From contig BCKL01000013.1 in assembly GCA_001600635.1 (NCBI GenBank), positions 290,397 to 354,396 of the forward strand: a stretch of 64,000 bases of DNA, given 5' to 3'. The stretch is from Leucosporidium creatinivorum. Its lineage: Eukaryota > Basidiomycota > Microbotryomycetes > Leucosporidiales > Leucosporidiaceae. This document shows positions 8,937 through 20,997 of the stretch, piece by piece. The position numbers were made by a program, and so were the translations under genes. The notes beneath the pieces were generated by a model, which was not told the origin of the DNA, searched no databases, and was given only the letters and a program-made list of their open reading frames with translations. Positions within the stretch are counted from its first letter, which is position 1, and each line of letters begins with the position of its first letter.

Positions 8937-11403
8937 TCAAGCCTTGACCTTCTTGGAGCTCTTCTCCTCACCCTCCTCCCGACTACGCTTCTTCTTCTCC
9001 TTCTTGGGGGTGTCCTCTCCGCCCTCCTTGGCCGCCTTCTTCGCCTCCTTCTTCAGGCGCTTGGCCTCCTTCTTTGCGGCCTAAGGAGAGGGAATCACGA
9101 TCAGCGTGTGCAAAGAGAAAGGAATCGGGTCCCAGAAAACTCACCTCATCGTCCTCCTCAGCGGCATCTCCTCCCTCAGCCTTAGCAGCCTCCTTCGCCA
9201 ACCGCTTAGCCTCCTTCTTGGCCTTCTTCTCCGCCTTTGCCGCGTCCTCGTCCACCTCCTTGACATCCTCCATCTCCACCTCGGCGACCACCGCAGTCGG
9301 TACGAGCGTATCCGCTGCCGGGTTGTACGTCGCTCCGTTGCCCTGCATCTCAAACTTCTTCTGTCCCGGGGTCGATCCAGCGGCCTTGGAGATGGAGCGA
9401 AGCGAGGTGTGACCCATTCCTTGTTCGAGCAGGCGGAGACGGGTCTCGAGCTTGGCACGGTTCTCCAGACCGATGGTGGCGCTGTCGAGGGAGGACTTGG
9501 AGTCGGCATCGGCGAGGGCGTCGAGGCGGATCGAGAGGGCGGCCTTGGTGGCGACCATGCGGGCCATCTGTTTGGACAGAAGAAATCAGCGCAAATCCAC
9601 AGCCGTTAATGGAACCATGTAGCAGGAACTCACCTTTCCCTTGAGTTTCTGAGGCGCCTGGCCGACCAACGACGCGTGGAAGATCAAGCCGTACTTGGGC
9701 GTGTCGTGCTTCGTCTTGAGGGCGCGGAAGAGGGCCTTTTCGGCTCCAAGGATCTGAACGGTCGAAGCCGGGTGCTTGGCCAGACTAAGGAGGGATCCGG
9801 CATGGGCAATAAGGCGGGCGCCGACGAGCTCGCCGACGAGGGCGGTAAGGTTGGGCGCGATGGCGGCCATGCGGTTGCGGAGGTAGTCCCAGAGCTCGGT
9901 GCGGTATTGGGTGATGGAGATGACTTGGTCGGTCAGGAGGAGGATGTGGGCGAGATCAGAGTCGGAGATTTCGGTTCCCATCGAGATGGCCGCGGCGGCC
10001 TTGAGCGTCTCTTCGAGCTCCTCGGGCAGGAGCGAGGAGAAGTCGGTGGTGTTGTAGTTGGTGCGGAAGCCTGTTGAGATGAGAGATAGGGGGAAGAGGG
10101 AGAGGGGGAAGGGAGGGGGAGGGGGGGGTTAGCGGTGGAGAGGGAGAGGGAGCAGAGTCGACGAACCCATGGCCTTGACGACCTTGGCGTAAGTGATGTT
10201 CTCGGAGATGATCTTGGCCATCTCGGGGAAGTGCCATCCGTACCACTCCTGTAAAACAAACGCCGGAAAGTCAGTCGCCGAGCTTCTCGTCTCTCTTTCG
10301 ACCAGTGCTCGAAACGCACCTTGACACGCATGGAGTAGATGTTGATCTCCTTGTCGAGGTCATCGAGGAGGGCGATGGCCTGGACGATCATGGTGTCGAC
10401 CTTGTCGGGCGAGAACTTGAGCTTGAACCTGCGAGTCGGCGGAAGAAGGGGAAGGGTCAGCTCTGGTCGTTCTTCATCCTCTCGACCGAGGGTACACACC
10501 TGGAGACCGAGTGGGAAAGACCGAGCTCCATGGTGCTAATGTCCTTGGGGTCGACATCACCAAGCAGAGCAGAGAGCTGAGTCCTAATCCCACGGTAAAG
10601 GTCGTTGACGCTCGAATCCGAAACGACAGCAAGTTCGAGCTTCTTGGCGATAGCTCCACCGAGCTTGGGCTCCGAGACGACGAGCTTCTCGTTCTTGTAC
10701 TTCTTGTTGGACGTCATCTCCTCGGTGAGGAACTTCTTGAGTGACTTGGAGACCTTGCCCTCGCCGATGGAGGTCATGTCCTCGACGGCGTCGGCGGTCG
10801 AGGTGAAGCGGTGGATCGCTTGGAGCTTGAGGCTGTATTGGAGTGAGAGAGCGGGTCAGCGAGTGAGCCTGCACCGAAGCCTTGTTGATGTCTTGACGAT
10901 CAGAGCAGAGCCGAAGTGTGATGCGGAGGTCGACTGCTCCTCGCTCGAGCTCTGAAAGAGCGCCGAGATCCTCGAAAGCTGTGCCAGCCACTTCGTTCTG
11001 CCCTGCGCTTCGAAGCGCAGCTCCCCAACTCCTGCTCGACTACAGCAGAGCCTGAATCTGCGTCGTCGCAAAACTGGTTTGCGTCGTGCGGTTCTGATGC
11101 TCTGATGAGCAGTCGGATGACCTGCAGGAGCTACGCTGCAGCTTGTGAAAGGTCTACACGATACTGCTGTAGGTTTCCCTGTAGCTCCTCGGCGTTGTAA
11201 TGCCTTCCCTGAGCCGCGCCGAGCTGGTTTGCGGTTCTGCTTGGAGCGGCCGACGAGTTGTAGTTCTGGAGAGATCTGATGACGTACAGGTTGTTGGCGA
11301 GCTCTGGAGATTCAAACTGCTTGTGAATGTCCTTGTCCTCGAGCTTGCCATCCTTGAGCTTAAAGAGGGCGAGACCGACGGCGGATTCGAAGAGGACGAG
11401 CAT
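8937..11403 (-). CDS. NOP58: Nucleolar protein NOP58, box C/D snoRNP core
   Basis: Seven exons, about 550 aa, starting [20 protein letters not shown] at 11403. Exons run about 11403-11336, 10834-10500, 10430-10320, 10249-10168, 10072-9635, 9567-9146 and 9080-8937. The protein shows the NOP5 N-terminal domain ([19 protein letters not shown]), the NOSIC/coiled-coil region ([18 protein letters not shown]) and the Nop domain ([40 protein letters not shown]). The tail is rich in Lys and Glu ([13 protein letters not shown] and KKKRS), as in fungal Nop58. It binds C/D guide RNAs with Nop56, Snu13 and fibrillarin and directs 2'-O-methylation of rRNA in the nucleolus. The first intron (~500 nt) is much longer than the others. 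A partial copy lies 900 bp downstream. Confidence 0.95.
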
Positions 11404-11673
11404 GTTGGTTGCGAGTGAGGGACGGAGAGGAAGGAAGGAGAGGGATGGGCTACAGAATAGACCTCTGTAGTCTTGTAGTATGTGCTAGCTTGGATAAGCT
11501 GAGCTTTTAGCGAGAAAGGCGGCGGCGAGAGGTGAGAGAGGGTGCGAAGCGAGAGAGAGTAAGTTTGCCAGCTTGAGCTTGAGCTGAGGACTTAGCCGAA
11601 TTCGAACCTCCCAAGTCGAGACGGGCGACGAGCGACTGAGCTCCAGGTTAGACTCCCACCTCATCGCACTACT
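11404..11673. promoter_or_regulatory. Shared NOP58/PRP19 promoter region
   Basis: Only 270 bp separate the divergent starts, and part of this is PRP19 leader, which ends with the A of its split start codon at 11674. No TATA box or clear factor site seen. Confidence 0.5.
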
Positions 11674-14221
11674 AGTGAGTACATTACATTACACTCTGCT
11701 CAACCTACCGTCCTACAGCTCAGCTAACCTAACCTGCTCTGCTCCTCAGTGTCGCTCTTCTGTGCCATCTCGGGGCAGCCTCCCCTGCACCCTGTCCTGT
11801 CCATCAAATCGGGTACTGTGTACGAGAAGTCGCTCATCCAAAAGTACCTCCAAGACAACGCTGGCAAGGATCCCATCACCGGTGACCACTTGGAGCAGGA
11901 TGACTTGGTAGACATCAAGACAGGTGAGTAGTCGAGCTGCTCGTTCTCGCTGGTTTCTACGCGGTTTCGGAGGGGAGGGAGATGCAGTACGGTAGAAGCC
12001 CGTACGTGGCCTGCATGGCAGCGGCTGCACGAGCTCAGAGCGGCCCTAGAGCAGGCTACACGCGCTCGAGTTGGAGCTGAGACGACAGCTCGCCTCTCGT
12101 CGAGCTGCGCCTGGCTGAGCAAGCGGGACGAGGCCGTCGAGTGTGCTTGGGCAGTTCACAGCTACAGCTGTAGCTCAGCGTCGTCTGCACCACGACAGCG
12201 GCGGCGAGGCTTGCTCAAACGCGCGACCTCGATGAGCGCTTGCTTCTCGCTCAGTCGAGGTATCAGCCGTCGAGTTACATGTGACCGGTGTTTGTCTCGC
12301 TGCACGAGTAGATTGTGCAGCTATGCTCAGCGTGCTCCTGCCGCGCCAGAGGCTCGCTTCGCTACAGGCGGAGCAGGCTGGCTCGCTTGCTTCTCGCTCC
12401 TCATACGCTCGCCGTGTACGAGAGCAGAGGCTGGAACAGCCCCCACCCCGGCTCAGTCTGCACTTCACCTGTCCCCGAGCGCAACCGCTGACTCCCTCTC
12501 CCCTCCTCACAGCCCCCTCCACTCCCGCCGCCCCTCCCCGCGCACCCACCTTCACCTCGGTCCCCTCGCTGCTGCACACCCTTCAATCCGAATGGGACGC
12601 CACCATGCTCGAATGCCTCGAGCTCCGTCGTGCCGGCGATGAGCTCCGCTTGGAGCTCTCCCACGCGCTGTACAAGGAGGACGCCGCGATGAGGGTTTTG
12701 GCTAGGTTGACGAGGGAGAGGGATGAGGCTAGGGAGTGAGTTACTGATGCTCCTCCTCTGCTGCTGCCTCCTTGTCTGGGAAGAGCAGCAGACTGCGTCG
12801 TCGAGCATAGCTGACCCGATATCACTGTTTGCGCCCTCCCTCCCTCCCTCTCTCCCTCCCACAGAGCCCTCGCTTCCGTCAAGGCTACTCTCGGACCCGC
12901 CTTCTCGACTGGAGCGCCCGCTGCCGGAGATGTCGAGATGGAGGTCGAGCCCGTCGCCGAGGCCGGACTGCCCGCCGAGGCCAAGGCTCGCGTCGCTGAG
13001 ACCAACAAGAGGTGCGCTTCACTTCTCTCCCTGCTGTTGCGCGCTTGCACTCAACGAGCGGCTCCGCGTATCTATCGCGAATGAATGCTGACTCGTGATC
13101 TTGTCTATACAGCCTCTCGGCCACTCGCAAGAAGCGGAAGCCCGCCGAGGGCTACGCTACCCCCGCCGCCCTCAAGTCCTACGTTCAATCCGCCACCGTC
13201 CCCAGTCTTCACGGCACCAAGCCCCCTGGAATCGCCACTCTCGACCTCGCCAAGTCTGGTTCCCTCATCGTCACCGGAGGGTAAGTCGTCGCTTTCGACG
13301 AGCCGAGCTGAGCGAAAGCTGACCTCGATCTTCGTACGCGACTACAGCCTCGACAAGGCTGTCCAAATCTATGACCGTTCGACCTCCAAGATCCTCGCGA
13401 CCCTCAAGGGCCACACCAAGAAGGTCACCTCGATCGTCTCGTCCACCACCCTGACGGAAGCCGGCCTCCCCACCTACCTCGTCTCCTCCTCGCTCGACAA
13501 GTCCGTCCGCGTCTGGGCTCCCAACGGCAACAAGACCGTCTACGGCGCCATCGCCAACCTCTCCCTCGGCGGCGAGGTCAACGACCTCTCCCTTCACCCT
13601 TCTGGCACGCTCGTCGCCTCCGCCGCCGCCGATGGCACTTGGTCGATCCACGACATTCCTACCGCCGACTCGGACGCCAAGCCCACTACCCTCCTCACGG
13701 GAAGTCTCCCCGCCGACACCCCCGAAGGAACAGCCAACACGGCCATCGCGTTCCACCCCGACGGCGCAATCTTCGGCGTAGGCTCCTCGGACTCCAAGAT
13801 CCGCATCTTTGACACCCCTACCGGCGCATGCATCGCCTCGTTCGCCGGGCACTCCGAGACAGAGGGAGCAGGAGCCATCACCTCCCTCTCCTTCTCTGAA
13901 AATGGCTACACCCTCGCCTCCTCCGCGGTTGGGTCGTCCCAAGTCAAATTGTGGGATCTCCGCAAGTTGTCCAACTCGGCCAACATTGACTTGCCCGAGT
14001 CGGCCGTCATCAATGAGGTCCGGTTCGATGAGAGTGCTCAGTTCCTGGCGGTCGTGGGGACGGACGCTAGGGTTTATCAGAACAAGACGTGGGAGGAGTT
14101 GGTCAAGAGTGAGGAGAATGGCGCCGAGTTGACGGGTGTTAGGTTTAGTGAGGGAGGAAAGGAGGTCCTTGTAGCGGGGATTGATAGGACCGTCAGGGTG
14201 CTTAGTGCCCCGAGCGAGTAG
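11674..14221 (+). CDS. PRP19: Pre-mRNA-processing factor 19 (U-box E3, WD40)
   Basis: About 525 aa. Exon 2 starts at 11750 with TGTCGCTC; the A comes from 11674, giving MSLFCAISGQPPLHPVLS. Residues 1-58 are the U-box (SKTGTVYEK-like KSGTVYEKSLI, DPITGDHLEQDDLV). After a 577-nt intron the tetramerising coiled coil follows (VPSLLHTLQSEWDATM, LSHALYKEDAAMRVLARLT). Three more short introns lead to the WD40 propeller, mostly in one exon from about 13349 to the stop (LKGHTKKVTSIVSST, DKSVRVWAPNG, TIAFHPDG-like AIAFHPDGAIFGVGSSDSK, VKLWDLRKL). Prp19 is the scaffold ubiquitin ligase of the NineTeen complex, which is needed to activate the spliceosome; it also acts in DNA repair. Start supported by the U-box N-terminus; no other ATG fits. 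Confidence 0.95.
11675..11749 (+). other. Intron inside the start codon of PRP19 (A|TG)
   Basis: CTACTA is followed by a GTGAGT donor at 11675, CAGCTAACCTAACC branch sites and a CTCCTCAG acceptor ending at 11749. Joining A with TG TCG CTC restores the universal Prp19 start MSLFC. There is no uninterrupted ATG in the correct frame. Confidence 0.75.
11931..12507 (+). other. Long second intron of PRP19
   Basis: GTGAGT donor and CCTCACAG acceptor; about 577 nt, some eight times the usual size here. It holds the 14-base perfect palindrome GCTACAGCTGTAGC near 12163 and no recognisable exon, since the U-box and coiled coil join without a gap. Confidence 0.6.
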
Positions 14222-14336
14222 AGCAGGGAGGCAGGATCAAAAAGTATTTTCTTTAGGAGAGATGGAGGAGGAGGTCTCTCTGCTACAATGTATCCGCGAT
14301 TGGTTGTTCATCGTTGGGAGTCAGGTCGAGAGTCGC

Positions 14337-14358
14337 GAGAGAGAGAGAGAGAGAGAGA
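14337..14358. repeat. (GA)11 microsatellite
   Basis: Uninterrupted GA dinucleotides in the short convergent space between PRP19 and the Hsp70-like gene. Confidence 0.9.
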
Positions 14359-14494
14359 CGTCGAGGCTTCGCTAGTCGGCGCCGAGGCTCTGTCGCAGGC
14401 GGTTCTGAGAGATGGGAGAGAAGCACAGATGCATAACAAGCTTAACTGATACTCGCGTCACAAGACCGTACACCCTCCCTCCTCCCTTCCTCCC

Positions 14495-17316
14495 TCAGAA
14501 CACCGACGAGGGCATCACCGAAGCGGGACCGCGAATCTCGTTGCCCTGCGCGAAAGAAAGGGGAGGTCAACTCTACGCTCAAATAGAGTAGAGGTGGAAA
14601 GTCACACCTTCTCGTCTTTGTAGATGACGCAAGCTTTAAGCGAGGTGCCGCCCTGCGAGCGTGAGCGAGAGACAGGTCAGCGAACGCCGAGCGAGCTCCG
14701 AAGCGGCGAGGAGGGCGAGAGAGCGGACATACAAAGAAGACGCCGACTTGGAAGTCTCTGGAGGTGAACTTAACGTCAGCCTTCAAGCCTACTCAGAACA
14801 GCGAGAAGCACGACCCAACTCACAGCTCGCGGTACTTCTCCCCTCCTGGTCCTTTCTTGATGGGCGTGATGGCTGCCAGAGCCGTGAGGTCGCCGGTGAT
14901 AGTCACAGCTTCGGCAAAGCCGGGGAGGAGCTTGTCTGTTGCAGCGGAAGGAGAGGGAGCGAGGTCAGCGAGAGCTCGGCGAAGCCTCGGCCTCGACAGG
15001 CATTCCGGAGCTCGTCAAACGTCGAGCTCGGGAGTTGTACTCACTGGCGGGATCCGTGCACCAGCCGTCATACGCCAGCTTCCCATCAACTCCATCAAAA
15101 GTGAGCAACGCGGTACTGAATCCCAACGAATCGCCCTTCTTCTTGTGCACCCAAAACTTCTCGCGATGCACGCTATCGGCAGCGATGACGGTTCCCTTGG
15201 GTACGATGGGCGTCCAGCCGCCATGGCAGAAACGCTTGCCCGAGCCTTGGAAGACGATGATCCGACGGTTGTTGCAGAGCTTGGGGTCGTAAGGGCGATT
15301 GGTGGAGAGGCCGAACTCGTAGCGGGTCGCGCGGGCGGAGACCTGCAGAGGAGTAGAGGTGTGAGTGAAGCTGCAAGAGGTTACGAGCAAAAAGATCTCC
15401 TCACCGTGTCTTGGGTGTAGAAGAGCGTAGCTCCTTCGGCGACGGCCTTCTTCGTCGGCTCGTCGGAGGTGAGAACTTGACGTCGACCAGGCTTCTCGAA
15501 GGCGTCGCGGATGCGCCTCTGCAGGTAGGGAGACTCTCCGAAGCCCTGTGTGAAGATCGAGGTCAGTAGGAGGCTGCCGACGAGTAGCTCTCGAGCAACT
15601 CACGCCGACGAGGAGGATCTTCTGCGAGCGCCAAGGACGGGAAACGAGTCAGTGAGGAAGCCGTCGCGATCGAGGGTCGCGCGACTCACGCTACAGTTAG
15701 TCTCTTTGATCTGCTCCCGAATACTCGAGATGATTCTCCCGACGCACGGAGCGAACGCCTCTTCCATTTCCGCTCCCGACAATTTCAATCTCCCCTTGAC
15801 GACCTCATGCGCCGGCGAGTTGTCGCCCGAGAAGCCAAACTTGATGAGGTAGGTCGCATTGACGTCGTCGAAGGTGAGCTTGGTCTTGGAGTCGAAGATG
15901 TCGAGCATGGCGCCGATGTGCTCGGGGGTGGCGAAGGTCGAGCCTTCGAGCTTGCGGCGGATGACTTGCTCGGCCGTGCGGTTGACAAAGATGGCGCCGG
16001 ATTGGGTCTGTGTGGGGGTGGAGAGGAGATCGTATCAGCGTGTACTCGACAGAGGAAGCTCGGCGCCGACTCACGCAGTCGGAGAGGCGAACCTCACGAA
16101 GTTGAAGCTTGGGGTGGACTGCCTCGACGCTGTAGACGGTGGTGTCGACTGTGCTTCCTCCTGCATCGACGACGGCGAAGCATGAGCCGGGCTGAGTGGA
16201 GCATCGGTGATGAACGTTCAGCTCGGCGAAGCTCAAAAGAGGTCGAGATGGGAACGCTCACCGAGAGCCAGCCTTCCTGCATGCCAGAGTAAAGCAGCGA
16301 GAAGTGAACGGAAGCCTCGGCTCTAGTAGAGAAAGTATGTCAGCCGATTCGTCGAGCGCCAACAGATCACAGAGCTCACTCGGTGACCATGACGATTCGA
16401 CGCTCAGCCTCCTCCCGACTCCTCATCACGCCCGAGTGCACACACGCATCCTTGAGAATAGTCTGCTCCCTTAGTCCCCAACCATTCGGGTGAGCGAGAA
16501 CGACTTTGAACGAGTTCCCGAGCTTCGGCCAGGTCACGTCGCTTCCAGTGGTGGTCTCTTTCCACCACGCGAGGGTGTTGTCGAAGAGCCAGCGGAGCCT
16601 GCGGGGCGGCCAGAGGTTAGTTGATCCTTTATCTCCCCCTCTGCCACGCTCACATGTCGCTGTAGCACTGCTCAACGGGAACACAGCCGCCGCTCGCGAG
16701 GGGAGGGAGGGGCGGCACCTCGAAGGAAGAGCCAGCTGCTTCAGCCTCCTCGCCTGGGAGCATATGCCCCTGCTTGGGCTCATCTGCTACATCGTCGGTG
16801 TAGGGAGGCGGCACGGCCATGACGGAGGGGTGTAAATGTAGCTGGTGCGAAGCTTCCCGGTCAGCTCGCTCCCGTCTCGCCGAGATCGTACGCCAAAGCT
16901 CACCTTGAACCAGCGTGCGAGATGCAGCCTCTCCTCGAATAAGTCGTCTTGATACTTCTCTTGTAGCGCCTCCGCACCGAAAGCCACGGGTCGACCCTCG
17001 GGTGTGTAGAGGATGAGGGAGGGGATCTTGGACGAGTTCGGCGAACCTGTGAAAGGAGATCAGCAAGCAGCACTGGGCACGGGAAGCAGAGTAAAGCTTA
17101 CCAGGCCATCGTGCTACGATTCGGACTTTGGGTGCTTGCTGAGGTGCGAGATGAACGATAGAGGCAGCGCCTGCAGGTAGCGCGCCGGGAAGGGAGGTCA
17201 GCTCGTTCGCTCGCTCTGCAGTACAGCAGTCAACAGCACGTACAGTTGGTAGTTCCGACGTCCAGCCCAATGACTAGCTGCTCTTCTCCTGTCCACAAAG
17301 TCTCTGGTTTCTCCAT
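14495..17316 (-). CDS. Hsp70-family (HSPA12-like) actin-fold ATPase
   Basis: About 15 exons and 620 aa, starting MEKPETLWTGEEQLVIGLDV at 17316 and ending PASVMPSSVF at 14495. The nucleotide-binding fold is shown by the phosphate-1 loop GLDVGTTNCAAS (split by an intron after TTN), the phosphate-2 loop FAVVDAGGSTVDTTVY and the adenosine motif ILLVGGFGESPYLQRRI. The substrate-binding part lacks a clear classical Hsp70 C-terminus and ends with a short beta-rich region. Proteins of this type are common, multi-copy and poorly characterised in basidiomycetes; ATP binding is likely, chaperone function is inferred. One exon is just 18 nt (15604-15621). It converges with PRP19. Its 3' end has been duplicated, inverted, at 8028-8600. 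Confidence 0.85.
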
Positions 17317-18103
17317 CGCTGCTTGCTGAACGCGTTCGAGCTCCGGGAGCGAGTTAGAAGGAGGGGGAGCGATTGCAGGATGTAGGAGAGCTGTAGTAGA
17401 CCGGGAAGGTGTTTTAGACGGTCGAGGGTTACTGTGGTGCTGTTTGGAAGTGAAAGAATTGAAGTGAAGCGAGCGGGAAGGAGAGGAAGAGAGCGAGGCG
17501 GTGTCGGGAAGGAGGTGGAGCCCTGCTCAGCGAGTTTCGGAGTTCGAGATTGCCTTCCCAGCTCCTGCTGCTTCCCGGTGCAGTGCACTCAGATTCTTCA
17601 AGTTCTCTGTAAACTCACCAGGATGCGAGGCGATAGCATAGCCTCCCTTCAACGAGTTCCCTCGAACATTTTCGAGAGGGCCGAGCGAGCGCCGAGAAGG
17701 GGGGCAGAGGAAGCAGGATGTGAAGCCTGGCTACCCCGCAGCCAACTAAGGCTCACTGAGCTACTTATAAAATTGTTCGAACTGGACTCGACAAAGGGGA
17801 GGAAATCGAGGAAGTCGAGCAGCCCGGGTCGGCGAAAGCGAGAGCGAAAGCTCTCTTCCTCCCGCCTCATCTTAGACTCGCTCGGACGACCGCTTTCGGG
17901 TGGCTGGAAGCTCAAGACAGATTCAAGAGCTCGCTGCAAGCCTGCAGACCTTGTCTCGCTGCTGTACTCGCGCTCCGAAGCTCATCACGCAGGTGAGCTC
18001 GTTTCCTCATCTTTCGCCTCGCTCTCCTCGGCTTCGCCTTTCCTCTCCCGCTTGGTCAGCACAGCTGACTAAAGCTCCTACACTCAAGTACAGCTCCTCC
18101 GTC
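17317..18103. other. Divergent upstream region, with a 5' UTR intron of the next gene
   Basis: No gene recognised. On the plus strand a GTGAGC donor at about 17994, a GCTGACT branch site and a GTACAG acceptor near 18092 form an intron that ends 11 bases before the chosen ATG at 18104. Frames crossing this intron do not join the downstream reading frame. Confidence 0.5.
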
Positions 18104-19291
18104 ATGCCGCCTTTCCTGCCGGCCATGCTCTTCTTCCGCATCATCCTCTACTCGCTGGTCCCCGCCGCCCCACTCTCGTTCGACATTCTCCCCTCGCGCT
18201 ACTTCCACCTAAAATCGCTTAGCCTCCTCGCCAAGTTCTTCACGCGATGGGCACAAGGCGAGCTCTACCGACACGTCCTGCTGCGAGGGAAGCAGGTGGC
18301 GAGGTTTCAGAGGGCGAGCTCAGCCGTGGCGAAGGGAGGAGTGCTGAAGAATGTCGAGACGATGAGATTGCTGGAGATGGGAGAATATAGCAGTAGGGAG
18401 GGACTGGGCCCGATTCTGCGGCGCTGTGAGGGCTTGAAGGACTTGGGCATGATGAGGGCGAGCGTTTCGGTCGCGACACTGGCGCTTGCAGCGAGTGAGT
18501 CGATGCTCCATGGTACTGCTCAGGCGAGCCTACCTCATATGTGATCTCCACTTTTTGCAGATCTGCGCCAGCTTCACCTCCACTGCGTCGCCCTGCACCT
18601 CGTCGCCGAGCCGACCTCGGCGTTCCTGCTTCCTTCGCTCTCAGGGCTCTCTCTGGTCGATGTGGTCAAGGTCAAAGGTACGCGGTGCAGCCTGATCAAC
18701 CCTGGAGCTCTCCCTAAGCTCAACAGCGTTGCCATTGCCTTCGGCGGCCTTCCCTCGTCCTCGGACGAACTCGAATCCCTCGCCGAATCGCTCTCCACCG
18801 TAGCCCCTCAGCTCAGATCCTTCAGCCTTCGCGATCCCGACGACCAGATCTCGAGCCACCTGCTAGCCAAGCTCACAGCTTTCACAGCCCTGGACAGCCT
18901 CACCGTACAGTGCCCTTTCGACCGCTCGGCGCACGGCTCTTTTCTCCGCCGAGTGCTCTACGACCTCCCCTCTCCCCTCCGGCGGGTTCGGATCGTCGCC
19001 CATTCTCATCAAGACTCATCCGGCGACGAATGCAAAACGTCTAGCCTCGTGGCCGGCCTTCGCGTCCTCGCCGAGGTGCTTTACGAAGGCGAAGGCGTCG
19101 TGTCGACGAACTTGCTGAGCCGAGTGGTGCTTCCGTCGATGGTGGAGACGTGCGAGACATGTAGCAACAGCTTGGCGGACGCGATCAAAGAACTTGAGGA
19201 GGTTGCTACGAGCAGGGAGTGTCAAGTGGAGCGAGCGCCGCTGGAACAGGCCGAGTTCGGCGATTGGGAGACCTTCCTCGATGAGTGGTGA
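18104..19291 (+). CDS. F-box/LRR-like hypothetical protein
   Basis: Two exons, 18104-18494 and 18561-19291, give 373 aa (phase-1 join). The N-terminus contains LSFDILPSRYFHLKSLSLLA, which is like the F-box-type helix pair in the large families of basidiomycete proteins (LP..V/L..I/L). The rest is leucine-rich with segments such as LRQLHLHCVALHL, LPKLNSVAIAFGGL and LTAFTALDSLTV, consistent with irregular leucine-rich repeats. If the F-box is real, it would recruit substrates to an SCF ubiquitin ligase, but the motif is weak. The start is the first ATG after a 5' UTR intron. It converges with the BTB gene. Confidence 0.65.
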
Positions 19292-19580
19292 GTGGGACAG
19301 TCAGGTAGCTGGTTGAGCGCTATGGCTGAATCTCTTACTGTTGCGCAGGTGAGCTCGAAGCTGCTCTATGAGTGCCGGAAACGAAGAGCTTTTGAAACTC
19401 GCTTTGCTCGCACGTTCGATTGTCAGAGGGCATCGTGTCGGTTCTCGAGAACAGAGAGCAGTATTACAGCAGCTGAAAGAACATGCTACAGCTCGACGGA
19501 CCCACAGGTCTCGACCTGCGACCGCGTCCTCCTCCAACGCCGAGCTCCCAGCACCGAGCCCACCACCCTCTCTCGCCCCC

Positions 19581-20997
19581 TCACTTCGAAACCAAAGCCA
19601 TCAACTTGAACAGCACCGCTCCAGCCCTCGGCATCTCCCCCGCCACAGTCTTCCTCTCCATCTCCTTCATCCCCTCACTCTCCTTGATCTCGGCCCAATT
19701 GGCCACCACAAACTCGAGGATGACGCTCCGGACTTCATCATACAGCGCGCTCGTATCGGAGAAGAGCTCCCGCGCGGCGTTGGAGACGGTGAGCTGCGAT
19801 TTGATGTTGTCGAGAGAGACGGCGAGGAGGGAGGGGATCTCGAGGACGTGCGCGAGGCGGTAGATGGATTTGGGTGAGACGGGGAGGGGGAGGGTGGGAT
19901 TCGCAGTGTGGAAGGCTTCGATATGGGAGGAGCGGGTGGTTTTGGAAGAGGCGTTGTGTGGTAGGAGGGTCGAGGAGAGGCGAGCGAACTTGATGTGCGA
20001 GGTGAGGAGGTAGAGGAGGAGGGCCCGGTACGTCGAGTAGGACGCCTCGAGGATGGCCACCTCGCGGTAGGTCGGTTCCTCCTTGTTCGAGGTCTCCTCG
20101 TCGTCTCCTCCGCGCGAGACGAGGAGATCATCCGTCTCGTCGTCCGAGTCGTCGACCGAGGGCCTCGCATCCTTCATGACCGTCTCCGCCGCCGAGCCAG
20201 GTCGTTCGACCTCCTTGTTCTTCTTGATTTCGGCGACTTGACTGGCGTTCGTCTCCGTGTCCTCGATCTGAGGCGTCGAGCCGCCGCCTCGGTGGACGTT
20301 CTCGGCGAAGTCGGATTCGAACAGTGTCTTGAAGTAGGGGGAGGCCGAGGCGAGGACGTTGGAGCTGGCCCAAAGCTCGGCGTTGTTGGCGTGAGGAAAG
20401 ACGAGGCGAACGTCGTTGGGGTAGCGTGAGGCGAAGGCGGCTGTCGTGGGAGAAGCGAGCGGACGACTCAGCAAAAGCAGCAGGAAGAGGCCGAGACTTA
20501 CGCGTGACTTGCAGAGCAATCTGGTGCCGCGGGATACTCTCCACGAGTGATACAGGAGCGTCCATGTCCTTCGCGAAAAACTGCAGGCGGTATCGGCGGT
20601 GCGTGCTCGGGTCAAACTTGTTGTTGGCCTTCTGGGCAGAATCGAGATGCGCGGGAGTCGTCGTGAAGCTGACACCTTCATCGTACCTCCTAGGAAACGA
20701 GGGGTAGAGAGACCAGACTGGTTCGTAGATAGCTGTCGACTGCTCGTCCTCCGAGAGCCAGCTGATCCGCGCCGCCGGTTTGAAGTTGCCTCCGATAGCG
20801 CCAGCTGCTACGCCCTTGATGTTCACGTTGACTTTGATCTCACGCGGTGCGCTCACCCGCACCAGGATCGACCAGTTGCCCTCGAAGCGGGTCGTGGCCA
20901 GCAAGTCGAGCTCGGTCGACGTATCGTTGGCGTCCATTTCGACGTCCCAGGTGAGCTCGATGGAGCGTTTCTCTTTAACGTCAACGAATCGACTCAT
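19581..20997 (-). CDS. BTB/POZ domain protein with MATH-like N-terminus
   Basis: Two exons, 20997-20502 and 20440-19581, give 451 aa. Residues about 1-160 (RSIELTWDVEMDAND, NWSILVRVS, YEPVWSLYPSFPRRYDEG, YRLQFFAKDMDAPVS) look like a divergent MATH/TRAF-type beta sandwich. After the intron a BTB domain starts: YPNDVRLVFPHANNAELWAS, NVLASASPYFKTLFESDF. It is interrupted by an acidic insert of ~80 residues (DDSDDETDD) and resumes at YREVAILEASYSTYRALLLYLLT, then KSIYRLAHVLEIPSLLAVSLD. MATH-BTB proteins usually act as cullin-3 substrate adaptors. Architecture suggests this, but the MATH part is uncertain. Confidence 0.78.

Noticed and set aside
11590-11645. tRNA-like TTCGAATT string on the minus strand
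   Set aside because: No acceptor-stem pairing, no D arm and no anticodon stem could be drawn.
14222-14494. GA tract as a functional site
   Set aside because: It is a plain dinucleotide repeat between convergent 3' ends; no structure around it suggests more.
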